A stretch of DNA of 34,424 nucleotides from a bacterium (GTDB taxonomy: Bacteria > DUMJ01), in assembly GCA_012839925.1 (NCBI GenBank), contig DUMJ01000015.1, positions 1-34,424 of the forward strand, read 5' to 3'. The translations under genes and the position numbers were made by a program. Of this stretch, positions 24,328-32,849 are shown in pieces (the first letter of the stretch is position 1; the number at the start of each line of letters is the position of its first letter). The notes beneath the pieces are model-generated. The model saw only the letters and a program-made list of their open reading frames with translations. It did no database searches and was not told the origin of the DNA.

Positions 24328-24774
24328 ATGCAGGTCACAACTTTCAGTGGAGAGGGAGCTGTATATCGTTTTAGACAGGGTTTTGAGGCGATTACAGGGG
24401 TAGCCTCTCATGAGGCATTGAATATCAGGGTATTCAAAAGATATGCCCTGAACACAGATAGAGAGATATCAGATACAGAGATAAAGATAAAATTCGCTAT
24501 TGACCCTGAGACGAAGAGATTGGTGGTGGTTGGTGGAGAATCAAGAGCGACATTCAAGGCTAAAAATAATCGGTATTCCAATCTATTGAGTGAAGACCCT
24601 GATGAAATAAAACAGATGATAAAGGACCTGCTAAGGGACATCATCCTTTTAGAGAGCGTTCATAATCCGGATGATCCGTTTACTGAGGAAAGACTTAACT
24701 CTTTAGAAAGAAAGCTTGATGGTTTGAGATTAGAAGCGTCTATTAAGGGTATACTGGTAGATGTAACCCTGTAA
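24328..24774 (+). CDS. Unknown protein, 148 residues
   Basis: I do not recognise this protein. From ATG 24328 (behind AGGAAGAGG) it begins MQVTTFSGEGAVYRFRQGFE; an upstream in-frame ATG at 24286 would precede the promoter and ribosome site. The N-terminal half has beta-rich alternation (EIKIKFAIDPETKRLVVVGG), the C-terminal half is a charged helical segment (EDPDEIKQMIKDLLRDIILL, then EERLNSLERKLDGLRLE), ending with a short strand. No membrane helix, signal or cysteine. It has its own promoter and is followed at 36 bp by the HD-GYP sensor, so a regulatory role is possible but unsupported. Confidence 0.7.
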   Translation: MQVTTFSGEGAVYRFRQGFEAITGVASHEALNIRVFKRYALNTDREISDTEIKIKFAIDPETKRLVVVGGESRATFKAKNNRYSNLLSEDPDEIKQMIKDLLRDIILLESVHNPDDPFTEERLNSLERKLDGLRLEASIKGILVDVTL

Positions 24775-24792
24775 TTTTTTTCAAGTCATTAA

Positions 24793-24801
24793 TGATATAA
24801 T
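24793..24801 (+). promoter_or_regulatory. Extended -10 promoter of the HD-GYP sensor gene (near-leaderless)
   Basis: TGATATAAT ends only 9 bp before ATG 24811, so a start point about 7 bp downstream would leave a leader of about 3 nt. No strong ribosome site is present (only AAGG). Confidence 0.5.
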
Positions 24802-24810
24802 CATAAGGTT

Positions 24811-27153
24811 ATGAAATCATATCATTTTATAATATTGATTATTTTGATAATATCTTCTATCTCGAATGCATCAGCCAAAGATATTTCGCCCATACTGCTG
24901 GCAGGTGATAAAAAACTCCCACCGATTGAATATCTCGATGCTGAGGGTAATCCTAATGGCTTTGTTGTGGATCTGGTTAAGGAATTATCAAAAGAAATAG
25001 GCATACCAATTGAGATACGTCTTACCAGCTGGGACGATGCTATTTCTTCCTTGGAAAAAGGAGAAGTGGATGGTTGCCAGTTTATGAGGATAACTGAGGA
25101 GAGGGAAAAGTTATTTGATTTTATCCCGATTATAGAGAATTTCAGTGTTATAGTAGTTCCCGAGGGGTCTACAATAGAAAATTTTTCTTATCTCAGAGGG
25201 GAAAAAGTTGCCTGCGAGAAGGGAGATGTCTCTTATGATTTTCTTAAAGAAATTTCTGACGTTACAGTTAAAGAGACCCAGGAAGATGTATTGAGGGCAG
25301 TATTAGATAAAGAAGTGTCTGGTGGAGTTGTTGGATATTACTCTGCCCGGTGGATGATAATGGAAAATAACTGGCAGGATAGACTTCTAATACTTCCGGA
25401 TAAACTATTTACTAATTATAATGGTATAGCATTGAGAAAGGGAAGCGAATATTTACCAATCCTGGAAGAGGGGATGTCTATCTTAAAGGAGAAAGGAATC
25501 TATAGCTCATTACTTATCAAGTGGCTGGGGGAAGAGCCAGAGATAAGAGAAAGGTTAGCCAGAGAGGAAAAAGTATCCCTGATTATTTTAATTATAGCGG
25601 TCCTGTTAGTAGTGCTTACTATCGTTCTTTTTCTACTCAGAGGATATCTCAAGAGAGAGGTAGATAGACAAACACTCAGAATAAAACTGTTACTCAAAAG
25701 AGAACGTGATAGATACGGCGAGCTAAAAACTATCTATGATTTTCTTCACAAAAGTGCATCAGTGGTAGACTTAAAACAGCTGGGGGATTTATTCTTAGAA
25801 TCAGTAAGGGCTATAATACCTGGTAGGGAGATAAAAATATTTAGAAAGACTGACAACTCCTATCAGCTCTGGATAGCCCATACCCTAGAGGAATCGTATA
25901 GTATAATGGAAGACAGAATAGATGTTAAGTATTTTATAAGACCAAAAGGTGAAATCTTTGGATTTTTGACGGTAACACCTGATATCCCTAAGGAGAATAA
26001 AGCAGCGATAGATATCCTCATAAAGGAATTTGAATATATTATAACAAGAGAGGAGGACAGAGAAGAGTTATTCAGAATGCAAAACCTGTACTCTCTGGTC
26101 GAAGAATTTTCGCAGTTAGAATCCCGATCTGAGAGAGAGATAATACTGAAAGATGTATTGAGAAGGATAGTATTTATCGTTAGAGCAGAGGCAGGTTCAA
26201 TTATGATCCTAAACAGTGACGATAATAAACTATACATAAAAGCCTCTGTAGGACTACCATATGAGTTAGAAAAGGAGGTGGTTTTGGAACTGGGAGAAGG
26301 GATAGCTGGTTGGGTGGCACTTAATAAGACCCCATTAATCCTGGAGGATACTATCAGAGATCCAAGATATAAGACTTCTCCTGATACACCTGAGTCTGAT
26401 ATAAAGTCATCCATATGTCTTCCGATAATACATAGAGATAAGGTAATTGGGGTTTTAAATCTGAATACGATAAAAGAATACAGAAAGTTTGATGAGAGAG
26501 ATATAGAGATAATAAATAAGGTTATGCCTATACTGGCTGATATAATAGAGACAGGACTTTTAGAAGAAAGGATAGATCTTCTTAACAGAGAGATACTGAT
26601 AAGTTTGGTAGAAGCTATTGAGATGAGAGACCCCTACACAAGGGGGCATTCTGAAGAGGTGGCTGAACTGGCTACACTGCTTGGGAAAGCTTTAAATCTC
26701 TCCAGAGAAGATTTAAGGCTTTTAGAAATAGCTGGATATATACATGATATAGGAAAATTGAAGATACCTGATAGGATACTGATGAAACCAGAAAAGTTGA
26801 ACGATGAGGAATGGGAGATTATGAAGCTCCATCCGGTATGGGGATTCGAAATGCTTGGTAAAATAACAGCCTTAATAGGTATAGATAAGATAGTAAGACA
26901 TCATCATGAGAGATGGGATGGAAATGGCTATCCAGATGGACTTAAGGGGGAAGAGATTCCATTTCTATCCAGGGTGCTTGCCCTGGCTGATAGCTTTCAG
27001 GCGATGACATCTGATAGACCATACAGAAATGCTCTGACTATCCCTGGGGCGATAGAAGAGCTGAGAAGAGAAAGGGATAGGCAGTTTGATGGGAGACTTG
27101 TAGATGTATTTATAGATTCAGTAATACCAGTTGTGTCTAAAAAGCTTGAATGA
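24811..27153 (+). CDS. Periplasmic-binding-domain/GAF/HD-GYP sensor (c-di-GMP phosphodiesterase)
   Basis: A 780-residue membrane receptor. A signal/anchor (1-22) precedes an SBP_bac_3 ligand domain (about 25-240: LAGDKKLPPIEYLD, NGFVVDLVKEL, ITEEREKLFDFIP). A membrane helix at about 253-275 and a coiled linker follow, then a weak GAF-like region (290-415) and a clear GAF domain (430-570, ELGEGIAGWVAL). The HD-GYP domain has H645-D646 in HDIGKLKIPD, HHH at 697-699 and GYP at 706-708, all metal and signature residues intact. It should hydrolyse c-di-GMP in response to an amino-acid-like ligand. No GGDEF gene is in the window. It precedes a chemotaxis receptor. Confidence 0.93.
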   Translation: MKSYHFIILIILIISSISNASAKDISPILLAGDKKLPPIEYLDAEGNPNGFVVDLVKELSKEIGIPIEIRLTSWDDAISSLEKGEVDGCQFMRITEEREKLFDFIPIIENFSVIVVPEGSTIENFSYLRGEKVACEKGDVSYDFLKEISDVTVKETQEDVLRAVLDKEVSGGVVGYYSARWMIMENNWQDRLLILPDKLFTNYNGIALRKGSEYLPILEEGMSILKEKGIYSSLLIKWLGEEPEIRERLAREEKVSLIILIIAVLLVVLTIVLFLLRGYLKREVDRQTLRIKLLLKRERDRYGELKTIYDFLHKSASVVDLKQLGDLFLESVRAIIPGREIKIFRKTDNSYQLWIAHTLEESYSIMEDRIDVKYFIRPKGEIFGFLTVTPDIPKENKAAIDILIKEFEYIITREEDREELFRMQNLYSLVEEFSQLESRSEREIILKDVLRRIVFIVRAEAGSIMILNSDDNKLYIKASVGLPYELEKEVVLELGEGIAGWVALNKTPLILEDTIRDPRYKTSPDTPESDIKSSICLPIIHRDKVIGVLNLNTIKEYRKFDERDIEIINKVMPILADIIETGLLEERIDLLNREILISLVEAIEMRDPYTRGHSEEVAELATLLGKALNLSREDLRLLEIAGYIHDIGKLKIPDRILMKPEKLNDEEWEIMKLHPVWGFEMLGKITALIGIDKIVRHHHERWDGNGYPDGLKGEEIPFLSRVLALADSFQAMTSDRPYRNALTIPGAIEELRRERDRQFDGRLVDVFIDSVIPVVSKKLE

Positions 27154-27206
27154 TTTATCGGAGTTTTAGGTGTATATGAAAAACAATACGAGGAGGATGA
27201 TTGGAA

Positions 27207-28943
27207 ATGGGTAATTTATCATTGAGGTCCAAGCTAATTGTAAATTTAGTTATCCCTATCATTGGTATGTTTGTAATATCTACTTTTGCCTATATATACC
27301 TCAACAATATCTCCTATCAGACAATACATGTTGTTTATGATGGGGCTTATAGAAGTATCTCTATGGTATTAAATGCCGATAGAGACTTATACCAGGCTTT
27401 AGCTGACCTCCAGGAGGTCATATATGCAAGAAATACTGACCCCCAGATAATAGAAGATTATTCAACTAATCTCTCTCAGGTGATAGAAAGAACTTCTGCA
27501 GTACAGCAGATTATTGAAGAGAATAAAGATGTGTGGATGACATTTAAAGACTCTTCAGGCAGAAGTATCATCGATCTATTCTCACAGTTCCAAACAGATA
27601 TAACTGCATGGAAGAACACATCTGATTCGTTTATCAATAAAGTAAAAGATCAAAATATAATCTTTTCATCAGATATGGAGAAGTGGAAGGAAGAGTTTTC
27701 AGTGGCAAGAGAAGACTTAAATTTAATTGGAGAACTGATAGATAAAGGTGCAGAAGAGTTATCAATTATGCAGGCAAGACTTGCCAGAAGTTATACCACC
27801 ACTCTCCTGATTATTTCGATTCTGATAGGGATAATAACAGCTTTATTGGGGATATATCTTTTCAAGAGCATAAGAGACCCTATAAATAAGGTGTTGGAAG
27901 TTGTTACCGAGATATCAAGGGGAAATCTCTCTGTAAAGGATGTGGAAGTTAAGACCAGAGACGAACTCGGAAAATTGGGCGAAGAGATTAATATGATGCT
28001 TAAAAATCTCAGATCCATCATATCTCAAGTAATAAAGACCTCTGATACAATCAGTGGTACAGGACGAGATATAGTTCAGTCAATAGAGGAGATATCCAGG
28101 GCTATACAGCAGGTTTCCAGTACTGTTCAGGGTGTAGCCAGCGGAGCTCAGGAGACAGCTAAAAGTGTGACAGATGCATCTACTGCGGTGGAAGGGATGA
28201 GTAATAAGATAGATACATTGGCAGGAGAGACCTCCAATATAGAAAAATCTACCAGAGAGACACTGAAACTTACCGAGAGAGGGCAAAATGTAGTTGGAGA
28301 ACTTAATAGGGGATTTACTCAGGTAACTGAGACAACTAATTCTGTCAGCAGTGTAATGGCAGAGCTTGAAACGGCAGCAGGAGAGATAGGACGTATAGTG
28401 GAGACTATAACTAGTATAAGCTCACAGACAAATTTATTGGCTCTAAATGCAGCCATAGAGGCGGCAAGAGCAGGAGAGGCAGGTCGTGGCTTTGCAGTTG
28501 TAGCTGATGAGGTGAGGAAATTGGCAGAGGAATCTAATCAGAGCGCTCAAAGAATAGCCCAATTTATCGAAGAAATAAGGTCTCGTATAACAAGGGCTGC
28601 TGAGAGTACGAATGAGGCAGTGAAAGTCATCTCCAATCAGGTAGAGATAGGGAATAATGTTACTGAAACATTCGACAGTATAGCAAAGGCAAATGCTGAT
28701 ATAATGAGGATGATCGATAATATCACGTCAAGTGTATCAAGCCTGGTGGAGGATGGAAGAAGGATATCTGAATCAGTCCAGAGTATAGCCGCAATAGCAG
28801 AAGAGAATGCTGCATCATCCGAAGAGGTCTCGGCAGCTACCGAAGAAATAACTGCGGAGATAGGCGAAATGGAGTCCAGTACGAAGAGACTATCAGATCT
28901 GGCAATAGAATTGGACAGAGTGGGCAAGCAGTTTATAGTATAG
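27207..28943 (+). CDS. Methyl-accepting chemotaxis protein
   Basis: Transmembrane chemoreceptor, 578 residues from ATG 27207 (AGGAGG 10 bp upstream; the in-frame TTG 27201 is only 4 bp from it and also possible). One helix (about 10-31), a four-helix-bundle sensor domain rich in I/D/Q, a second helix (about 195-215), a HAMP domain ([20 protein letters not shown]) and the signalling hairpin with the invariant tip [20 protein letters not shown] then [18 protein letters not shown] (near 405-440). The ligand is unknown. Other che genes are not in this window. A terminator follows. Confidence 0.96.
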   Translation: MGNLSLRSKLIVNLVIPIIGMFVISTFAYIYLNNISYQTIHVVYDGAYRSISMVLNADRDLYQALADLQEVIYARNTDPQIIEDYSTNLSQVIERTSAVQQIIEENKDVWMTFKDSSGRSIIDLFSQFQTDITAWKNTSDSFINKVKDQNIIFSSDMEKWKEEFSVAREDLNLIGELIDKGAEELSIMQARLARSYTTTLLIISILIGIITALLGIYLFKSIRDPINKVLEVVTEISRGNLSVKDVEVKTRDELGKLGEEINMMLKNLRSIISQVIKTSDTISGTGRDIVQSIEEISRAIQQVSSTVQGVASGAQETAKSVTDASTAVEGMSNKIDTLAGETSNIEKSTRETLKLTERGQNVVGELNRGFTQVTETTNSVSSVMAELETAAGEIGRIVETITSISSQTNLLALNAAIEAARAGEAGRGFAVVADEVRKLAEESNQSAQRIAQFIEEIRSRITRAAESTNEAVKVISNQVEIGNNVTETFDSIAKANADIMRMIDNITSSVSSLVEDGRRISESVQSIAAIAEENAASSEEVSAATEEITAEIGEMESSTKRLSDLAIELDRVGKQFIV

Positions 28944-28957
28944 TAAAGGATAATTCA

Positions 28958-28985
28958 ATAGACCCGCAAGTATCTGCGGGTCTAT
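28958..28985 (+). terminator. Intrinsic terminator after the chemoreceptor gene
   Basis: An 11-bp perfect stem ATAGACCCGCA with its complement (28975-28985), a 6-base loop, then CTTCTTTT. The next gene is convergent and ends at 29020, so the site separates the two units. Confidence 0.85.
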
Positions 28986-29019
28986 CTTCTTTTATGAATC
29001 CTTAAAGTCAAACTTAAAC

Positions 29020-29463
29020 TTAGAATCTGACACCTATCCCCAGCCCTATACTTAGCAGTGGATAAAAACTATAGGTTGTTTCACCGGAGTATGGGTCTGT
29101 TATTGTTTCCATCCCAAGTGCAAGATCAAGTCCCGTCTTAAGTTCTAGCCCAAAGGGAAAGGCGAATATAATACCGCCTTCGAGATACGGTAGTATCAGT
29201 GCTTGAGTCCCAAATTCAAAGTAACCGTATAAAGGCTTTCTGAGTTCAAGATACTTCCTGTAACCAACCCCTAGAAGTGTTAACCCAATCAGGGTCTCTG
29301 GCTCTCCCGCGGGTCCAACATCTGTGTAGTATCCAAGAAGAATAGAGTCCAGTCCTAATCTAATCTTCTTATCTCTCAGACTATCAGCATATGCAGGAGT
29401 AACCATAGAGAAAGCCAGGCACATCAGTAATAGTAAAACTGCTATGACTTTAGTCTTAGTCAT
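29020..29463 (-). CDS. Small secreted beta-barrel-like protein, possible outer-membrane protein
   Basis: A 147-residue protein with a Sec signal peptide (about 1-26, TPAYA then DSLRDKK). The rest alternates hydrophobic and polar residues with aromatic belts (YGYFEFGTQALILPYLEGGI, FPFGLELKTGLDLALG) and ends LLSIGLGIGVRF, a terminal Phe after alternating residues as in the beta-signal of outer-membrane proteins. Such a length fits a small 8-strand barrel. No family is recognised. It lies alone, divergent from the deaminase gene, with AAAGGAGGTGG before ATG 29463. Confidence 0.75.
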   Translation of the reverse strand: MTKTKVIAVLLLLMCLAFSMVTPAYADSLRDKKIRLGLDSILLGYYTDVGPAGEPETLIGLTLLGVGYRKYLELRKPLYGYFEFGTQALILPYLEGGIIFAFPFGLELKTGLDLALGMETITDPYSGETTYSFYPLLSIGLGIGVRF

Positions 29464-29493
29464 CTAAAGCCACCTCCTTTATTATTTTATTGC

Positions 29494-29541
29494 TTCTAGT
29501 ATATCTCAATTGCTTAATTTTGTAAATGAGATATACTAGAA
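29494..29541. promoter_or_regulatory. Mirror-image divergent promoters on a 15-bp inverted repeat
   Basis: TTCTAGTATATCTCA (29494-29508) and its exact complement TGAGATATACTAGAA (29527-29541) flank 18 bp. Each arm holds TATACT as -10. Minus: TTTACA (29521-29526), 17-bp spacer, TATACT (29498-29503). Plus: TTGCTT (29510-29515), 16-bp spacer, TATACT (29532-29537). The two promoters thus overlap and point outward. Confidence 0.75.
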
Positions 29542-29569
29542 TACTATCATATTTAGGAAGGTGGTATCT

Positions 29570-29950
29570 TTGGATAATAGAGATTTGATAAGGGTTGCAA
29601 AAGAAACTCGAAAACCTATGAAATTGAGAGAGGATTTTTCTTCTGGTGACGTTGGTTGTGCCATCCTGTCTGGCTCTGGAATAGTTTATACCGGTGTCTG
29701 TATTGACCTTGCCTGTGGTTTGGGATTTTGTGCCGAGGTTTCAGCTATTGCAGATATGTTAAAGAATGGCGAAACCAGAATAATTAAATTGGCTGTAGCC
29801 TTTCCCGAAGATAGGATAGGGGTACCCTGTGGAAGATGCAGAGAGATGATGATACAGATTGATAAAGAGAATATGGATACAAAGATAATCCTTGGTGAAG
29901 ATAAAGAGATCACATTAAAAGAGTTACTACCATTACATTGGCTGGATTAG
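29570..29950 (+). CDS. Cytidine deaminase-like zinc enzyme
   Basis: A 126-residue protein of the cytidine/blasticidin deaminase fold, likely a nucleoside salvage enzyme (cytidine to uridine). The catalytic motif is CAEVSAIADM (C54, E56) with zinc ligands PCGRC (C87, C90); SGDVGCAILSGSGIVYTGV is the usual N-terminal strand region. I chose TTG 29570, 7 bp after the GGAAGGTGG ribosome site, over GTG 29561, which lies within that site. The tail LLPLHW is typical (compare LLPGAF). It is alone between a divergent promoter and a terminator. Confidence 0.9.
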   Translation: MDNRDLIRVAKETRKPMKLREDFSSGDVGCAILSGSGIVYTGVCIDLACGLGFCAEVSAIADMLKNGETRIIKLAVAFPEDRIGVPCGRCREMMIQIDKENMDTKIILGEDKEITLKELLPLHWLD

Positions 29951-29958
29951 AAGAAATT

Positions 29959-29980
29959 CGGGGCAGGGTATCCTGCCCCG
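29959..29980. terminator. Bidirectional terminator hairpin between convergent genes
   Basis: CGGGGCAGG (29959-29967) pairs with CCTGCCCCG (29972-29980) around GTAT. On the plus strand a T-rich CTCTTTTTCT follows a little downstream; on the minus strand AATTTCTTCT follows. It ends both the deaminase gene and the Fe-S operon. Confidence 0.8.
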
Positions 29981-29984
29981 AGAA

Positions 29985-31031
29985 TCATCTCTTTTTCTCC
30001 ACTTTGGATGGTAGAAGCCATCTTGGTCTTCTAATAAATCTGCCGCTCTCAAATGTCTGTTCTATAATCCCAGCCTTTTCCAGGTAATCGAAACAGCTTC
30101 TCATACAACCCCTAGAGGCACAGACTCCGTAGCTGCCAGCTTCTCCCCATTTCTGTAATAATGCGTGTCCTTCTATAACGTATCCAGATGGAAATTCTCT
30201 TGTAACACGCCACTTCGCAGTGGAAAGTGTCCAGCAGAATTTATAGGCTGTCTCCTCATTCATCTCCTGCTCTGTAACATCAAAGTTAAAGCCAGGGATA
30301 TCTTTATGGATAAAAGGAGAGACCCTTGGGTCCCCTCCATGATATACAAGTGTACATTTTCCAAGATCTATATCTCCCCATTCGTAGATCTTATCTTCTA
30401 TCTGTATCTTTATACTTCTGTTTTCCTTTATATGAGGGATTGCCCCAGGACATCCAGCTACACAGGCCATATCTCTTTTACAGATACTTCCAGGTTCGAC
30501 TAGAGGGTCTGGTTCTATAGGCATATCTGTAATTATCGCATGTAATCTCTGTCTTGGTCCAAACTTTTTAGTCAAAAAGACCTTGGACCAGCCAATCTCG
30601 CCCAGCCCAGCTGCTATTCCAGCTATTCTTATTGCAAGATTAACATCTGGAGGGATTCCATCTTTCCTTAAAGGTCCTCCTACAGATTTATTCTCCGGAA
30701 CACCAGGATAGTATGGAACAGCTTCCCATCCATGGTCTTCTATAAAGCAAGCTAGTTCGTACAGAGGGTACGGTATAAATACAGTATTCAAAAGCCCATG
30801 ATAATCGAAGTATGTATAGGATGGCCAGTATGTTCCCTCTTCGATCCCCCGCCATCCACCCCTGAGAATCCTCTTTCCAACAACTATTACTGATCTTGCT
30901 TCAGGGAATATGGTAGCGGGATGCATATCCTTAGGGGCATTTTCAAACCTCTCTATATTGGCTACCCCAATCAAATCTAGCCCTGCAGAAAGAGCAAATT
31001 CCTTTATCTCTTCTTTTGTAAGTCCCATCAT
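29985..31031 (-). CDS. QueG/reductive-dehalogenase-like Fe-S protein, long type (copy A)
   Basis: A 348-residue cytoplasmic-looking protein, last gene of the operon. Shared blocks of this cluster are GLDLIGVANIERF, HPATIFPEARSVIVVGKRI, RGIEEGTYWPS and GLGEIGWSKVFLTKKFGPRQ. An Fe-S motif C-x5-C-x3-CP (CKRDMACVAGCP) and the segment WGDIDLGKC follow. A late cluster reads CASRGCMRSCFDYLEKAG. The fold resembles QueG/RdhA (COG1600), but typical QueG motifs are absent. The first Fe-S motif is altered from CxxCxxCxxxCP. The ATG overlaps the B stop by one base, so coupling is tight. Cobalamin use is unknown. Confidence 0.8.
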   Translation of the reverse strand: MMGLTKEEIKEFALSAGLDLIGVANIERFENAPKDMHPATIFPEARSVIVVGKRILRGGWRGIEEGTYWPSYTYFDYHGLLNTVFIPYPLYELACFIEDHGWEAVPYYPGVPENKSVGGPLRKDGIPPDVNLAIRIAGIAAGLGEIGWSKVFLTKKFGPRQRLHAIITDMPIEPDPLVEPGSICKRDMACVAGCPGAIPHIKENRSIKIQIEDKIYEWGDIDLGKCTLVYHGGDPRVSPFIHKDIPGFNFDVTEQEMNEETAYKFCWTLSTAKWRVTREFPSGYVIEGHALLQKWGEAGSYGVCASRGCMRSCFDYLEKAGIIEQTFESGRFIRRPRWLLPSKVEKKR

Positions 31032-31840
31032 TAACCCTCTTCAATCCTTCGCTCTGAGACTACTTTCCATGAAGGTCTTTTTCTAAAAGGATTCTGGAAG
31101 GTGTTTTTTATCAGGTTATGTCTTTCCAGATAATCCAGACAAGATCTGGCACATATTGCACCTAGACGGTCAGGTTTACCAGAACTGTGATAAGGATTTG
31201 GAAATACACCATTCTCACATATATTGCACTTCTTATAATCAATCACCCCTGCAGCTGTTATTGCATTTAAGGGGCAAAAGCTTTGACATGAAGGATAATC
31301 ACATACCCTTCCATTAAAGAGAGGGTCGGGATCTAACCTGAGATCGGTAAGAATAATCTGGAATCTCTGTCTGGGTCCAAATTCAGGTGTCAGGAAAAAT
31401 CCACAATGTCCAATCTCTCCTAAGCCAGCTTTTATTGCGGCATCTTCAATGTCTATCATTACATTAGGAGCCGGCTGTCCCTCTCTTACAGGGATTCCTG
31501 AAGGAGGAACTTCAGGGGGGAGATTGGGTACTGGTACAGCTTCCCACCCATTATCCTCCAGAAATTCAGACACTTTAAAGGTGCTCATTGCCAGGATTCT
31601 ATTATTTAGCCAGTCTCGTCCATAGAGGGAATAATTTGCAAACTGAGTTCCCTCCTCTATTCCCCTTAATGCTCCTCTCGGTATCCTTCTCCCTATCACT
31701 ATTACCGACCTTGTTTCAGGGAATATTGAAAGTGGATTGTGCTCTGGGGGAATGTCATTAAACCTCTCTATATCAGCTATCCCTATAAGATCTACTCTTA
31801 TCTCTCTTGCAAAATTCTTTACATCTTCAGTCCTAAGCAT
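31031..31840 (-). CDS. QueG/reductive-dehalogenase-like Fe-S protein, short type (copy B)
   Basis: A 269-residue protein with the shared blocks VDLIGIADIERF, FPETRSVIVIGRRIPRG, RGIEEGT and GLGEIGHCGFFLTPEFGPRQ. The Fe-S motif is CDYPSCQSFCP (C-x4-C-x3-CP) followed by LNAI and a second group YKKCNICENGVF, then ICARSCLDYLERHN. The short type lacks the long mid-region seen in copies A and C and has the CNICENGVF motif shared with copy D (CRLCPNGVY). Order and sequence make B the partner of A. The function is unknown; an Fe-S reductase or electron-transfer role is inferred. Confidence 0.78.
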   Translation of the reverse strand: MLRTEDVKNFAREIRVDLIGIADIERFNDIPPEHNPLSIFPETRSVIVIGRRIPRGALRGIEEGTQFANYSLYGRDWLNNRILAMSTFKVSEFLEDNGWEAVPVPNLPPEVPPSGIPVREGQPAPNVMIDIEDAAIKAGLGEIGHCGFFLTPEFGPRQRFQIILTDLRLDPDPLFNGRVCDYPSCQSFCPLNAITAAGVIDYKKCNICENGVFPNPYHSSGKPDRLGAICARSCLDYLERHNLIKNTFQNPFRKRPSWKVVSERRIEEG

Positions 31841-31875
31841 TTAATTTCCTCCTATCTTAAAACTTTAGTTAAGAA

Positions 31876-32838
31876 TCATACTATAAAAGGGGTATAGAAT
31901 TTCGGTATAACCCCAGTTTTTTCTAGCTGATCAAAACAAGCCTGGATACATCCTCTTGCTCCGCATATACTGCCAGGACGCCCAGATTGCTCTATCTCAC
32001 TAATACCCTTTGATACTAAAGATATATATTTGACTCTATTAGCCAGGGTCCAACCAAAGTCATAAGCCTCTTTCCAGCTCATATTTTGTTTAGATATGTC
32101 AAGATTTAATCCAGGTAGGTCCTTCTTTACAAAAGGAGAGGCATTTCTATTAAATCCCCAATGGGTTAACTTGCATTTCCCATAGTCTAAATCTGCCCAC
32201 TCAAATATCCTGCCCTCAATCTCTACTGAGATGGTCTTGTCCTTACTGATAGCACCGGCAGGACATTCTCTCACACAACGCATACATCTTGTGCATAGCT
32301 CACCTCTAAATATTGGGTCAGGTTCCAGTCTCGCATCGGTTAGAATAATTGCGAATCTCTGTCTGGGACCAAACTCTGGTGTTAAAAAGACCTTTGAGTA
32401 CCCTAGCTCTCCCAGTCCAGCTGCAGCTGCTGCTAGTCTGAATGAGATAGAAATATTCGGTGGATATCTATCTGGAGATACAGGAGGTCTTAAGGGTCCA
32501 GCCTCAGGGAGGGTAGCTATCCCTGGAACATCTACAGCTTCGTAACCATAGGACTCGATAAACTTCCTGGTCATGTCTGTAGCCTCATCAAGTACCCCAT
32601 AAATGCCAGCACCATAGCCGAAGATCCAATATGAAGACCATTCTGTCCACTCCTTTACGCCTCTAAAGGAGCCCCTTAAGATCCTGCATCCTAATACAAT
32701 AACAGACCTGGTTTCAGGGAAAATAGTACGGGGATGTAACTCCGGTGGAGCCTTATCGAATCTTTCTATATTGGCTATCCCAACTAAATCTGCCCCAGAT
32801 TTCTTGGCAAAATCTTTTATCTTTTCATTTGTTAACAT
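31876..32838 (-). CDS. QueG/reductive-dehalogenase-like Fe-S protein, long type (copy C)
   Basis: A 320-residue protein and clear paralogue of copy A: ADLVGIANIERF, HPRTIFPETRSVIVLGCRI, GLGELGYSKVFLTPEFGPRQ. It keeps the canonical 4Fe-4S motif CTRCMRCVRECPAGAIS (CxxCxxCxxxCP). The long-type mid-region EWADLDYGKCKLTHWGF and SPFVKKDLPGLNLDISKQ matches A, ending GSICGARGCIQACFDQLEKT. It begins 11 bp after copy D and ends 35 bp before B. As the only copy with the full ferredoxin-type motif it is the best reference for the ancestral state. Confidence 0.8.
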   Translation of the reverse strand: MLTNEKIKDFAKKSGADLVGIANIERFDKAPPELHPRTIFPETRSVIVLGCRILRGSFRGVKEWTEWSSYWIFGYGAGIYGVLDEATDMTRKFIESYGYEAVDVPGIATLPEAGPLRPPVSPDRYPPNISISFRLAAAAAGLGELGYSKVFLTPEFGPRQRFAIILTDARLEPDPIFRGELCTRCMRCVRECPAGAISKDKTISVEIEGRIFEWADLDYGKCKLTHWGFNRNASPFVKKDLPGLNLDISKQNMSWKEAYDFGWTLANRVKYISLVSKGISEIEQSGRPGSICGARGCIQACFDQLEKTGVIPKFYTPFIV

Positions 32839-32849
32839 GTCCTGCCTCC

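Noticed and set aside
25863..26414. 183-codon minus-strand frame inside the HD-GYP gene
   Set aside because: Ser-rich antisense shadow of a gene with complete domains.
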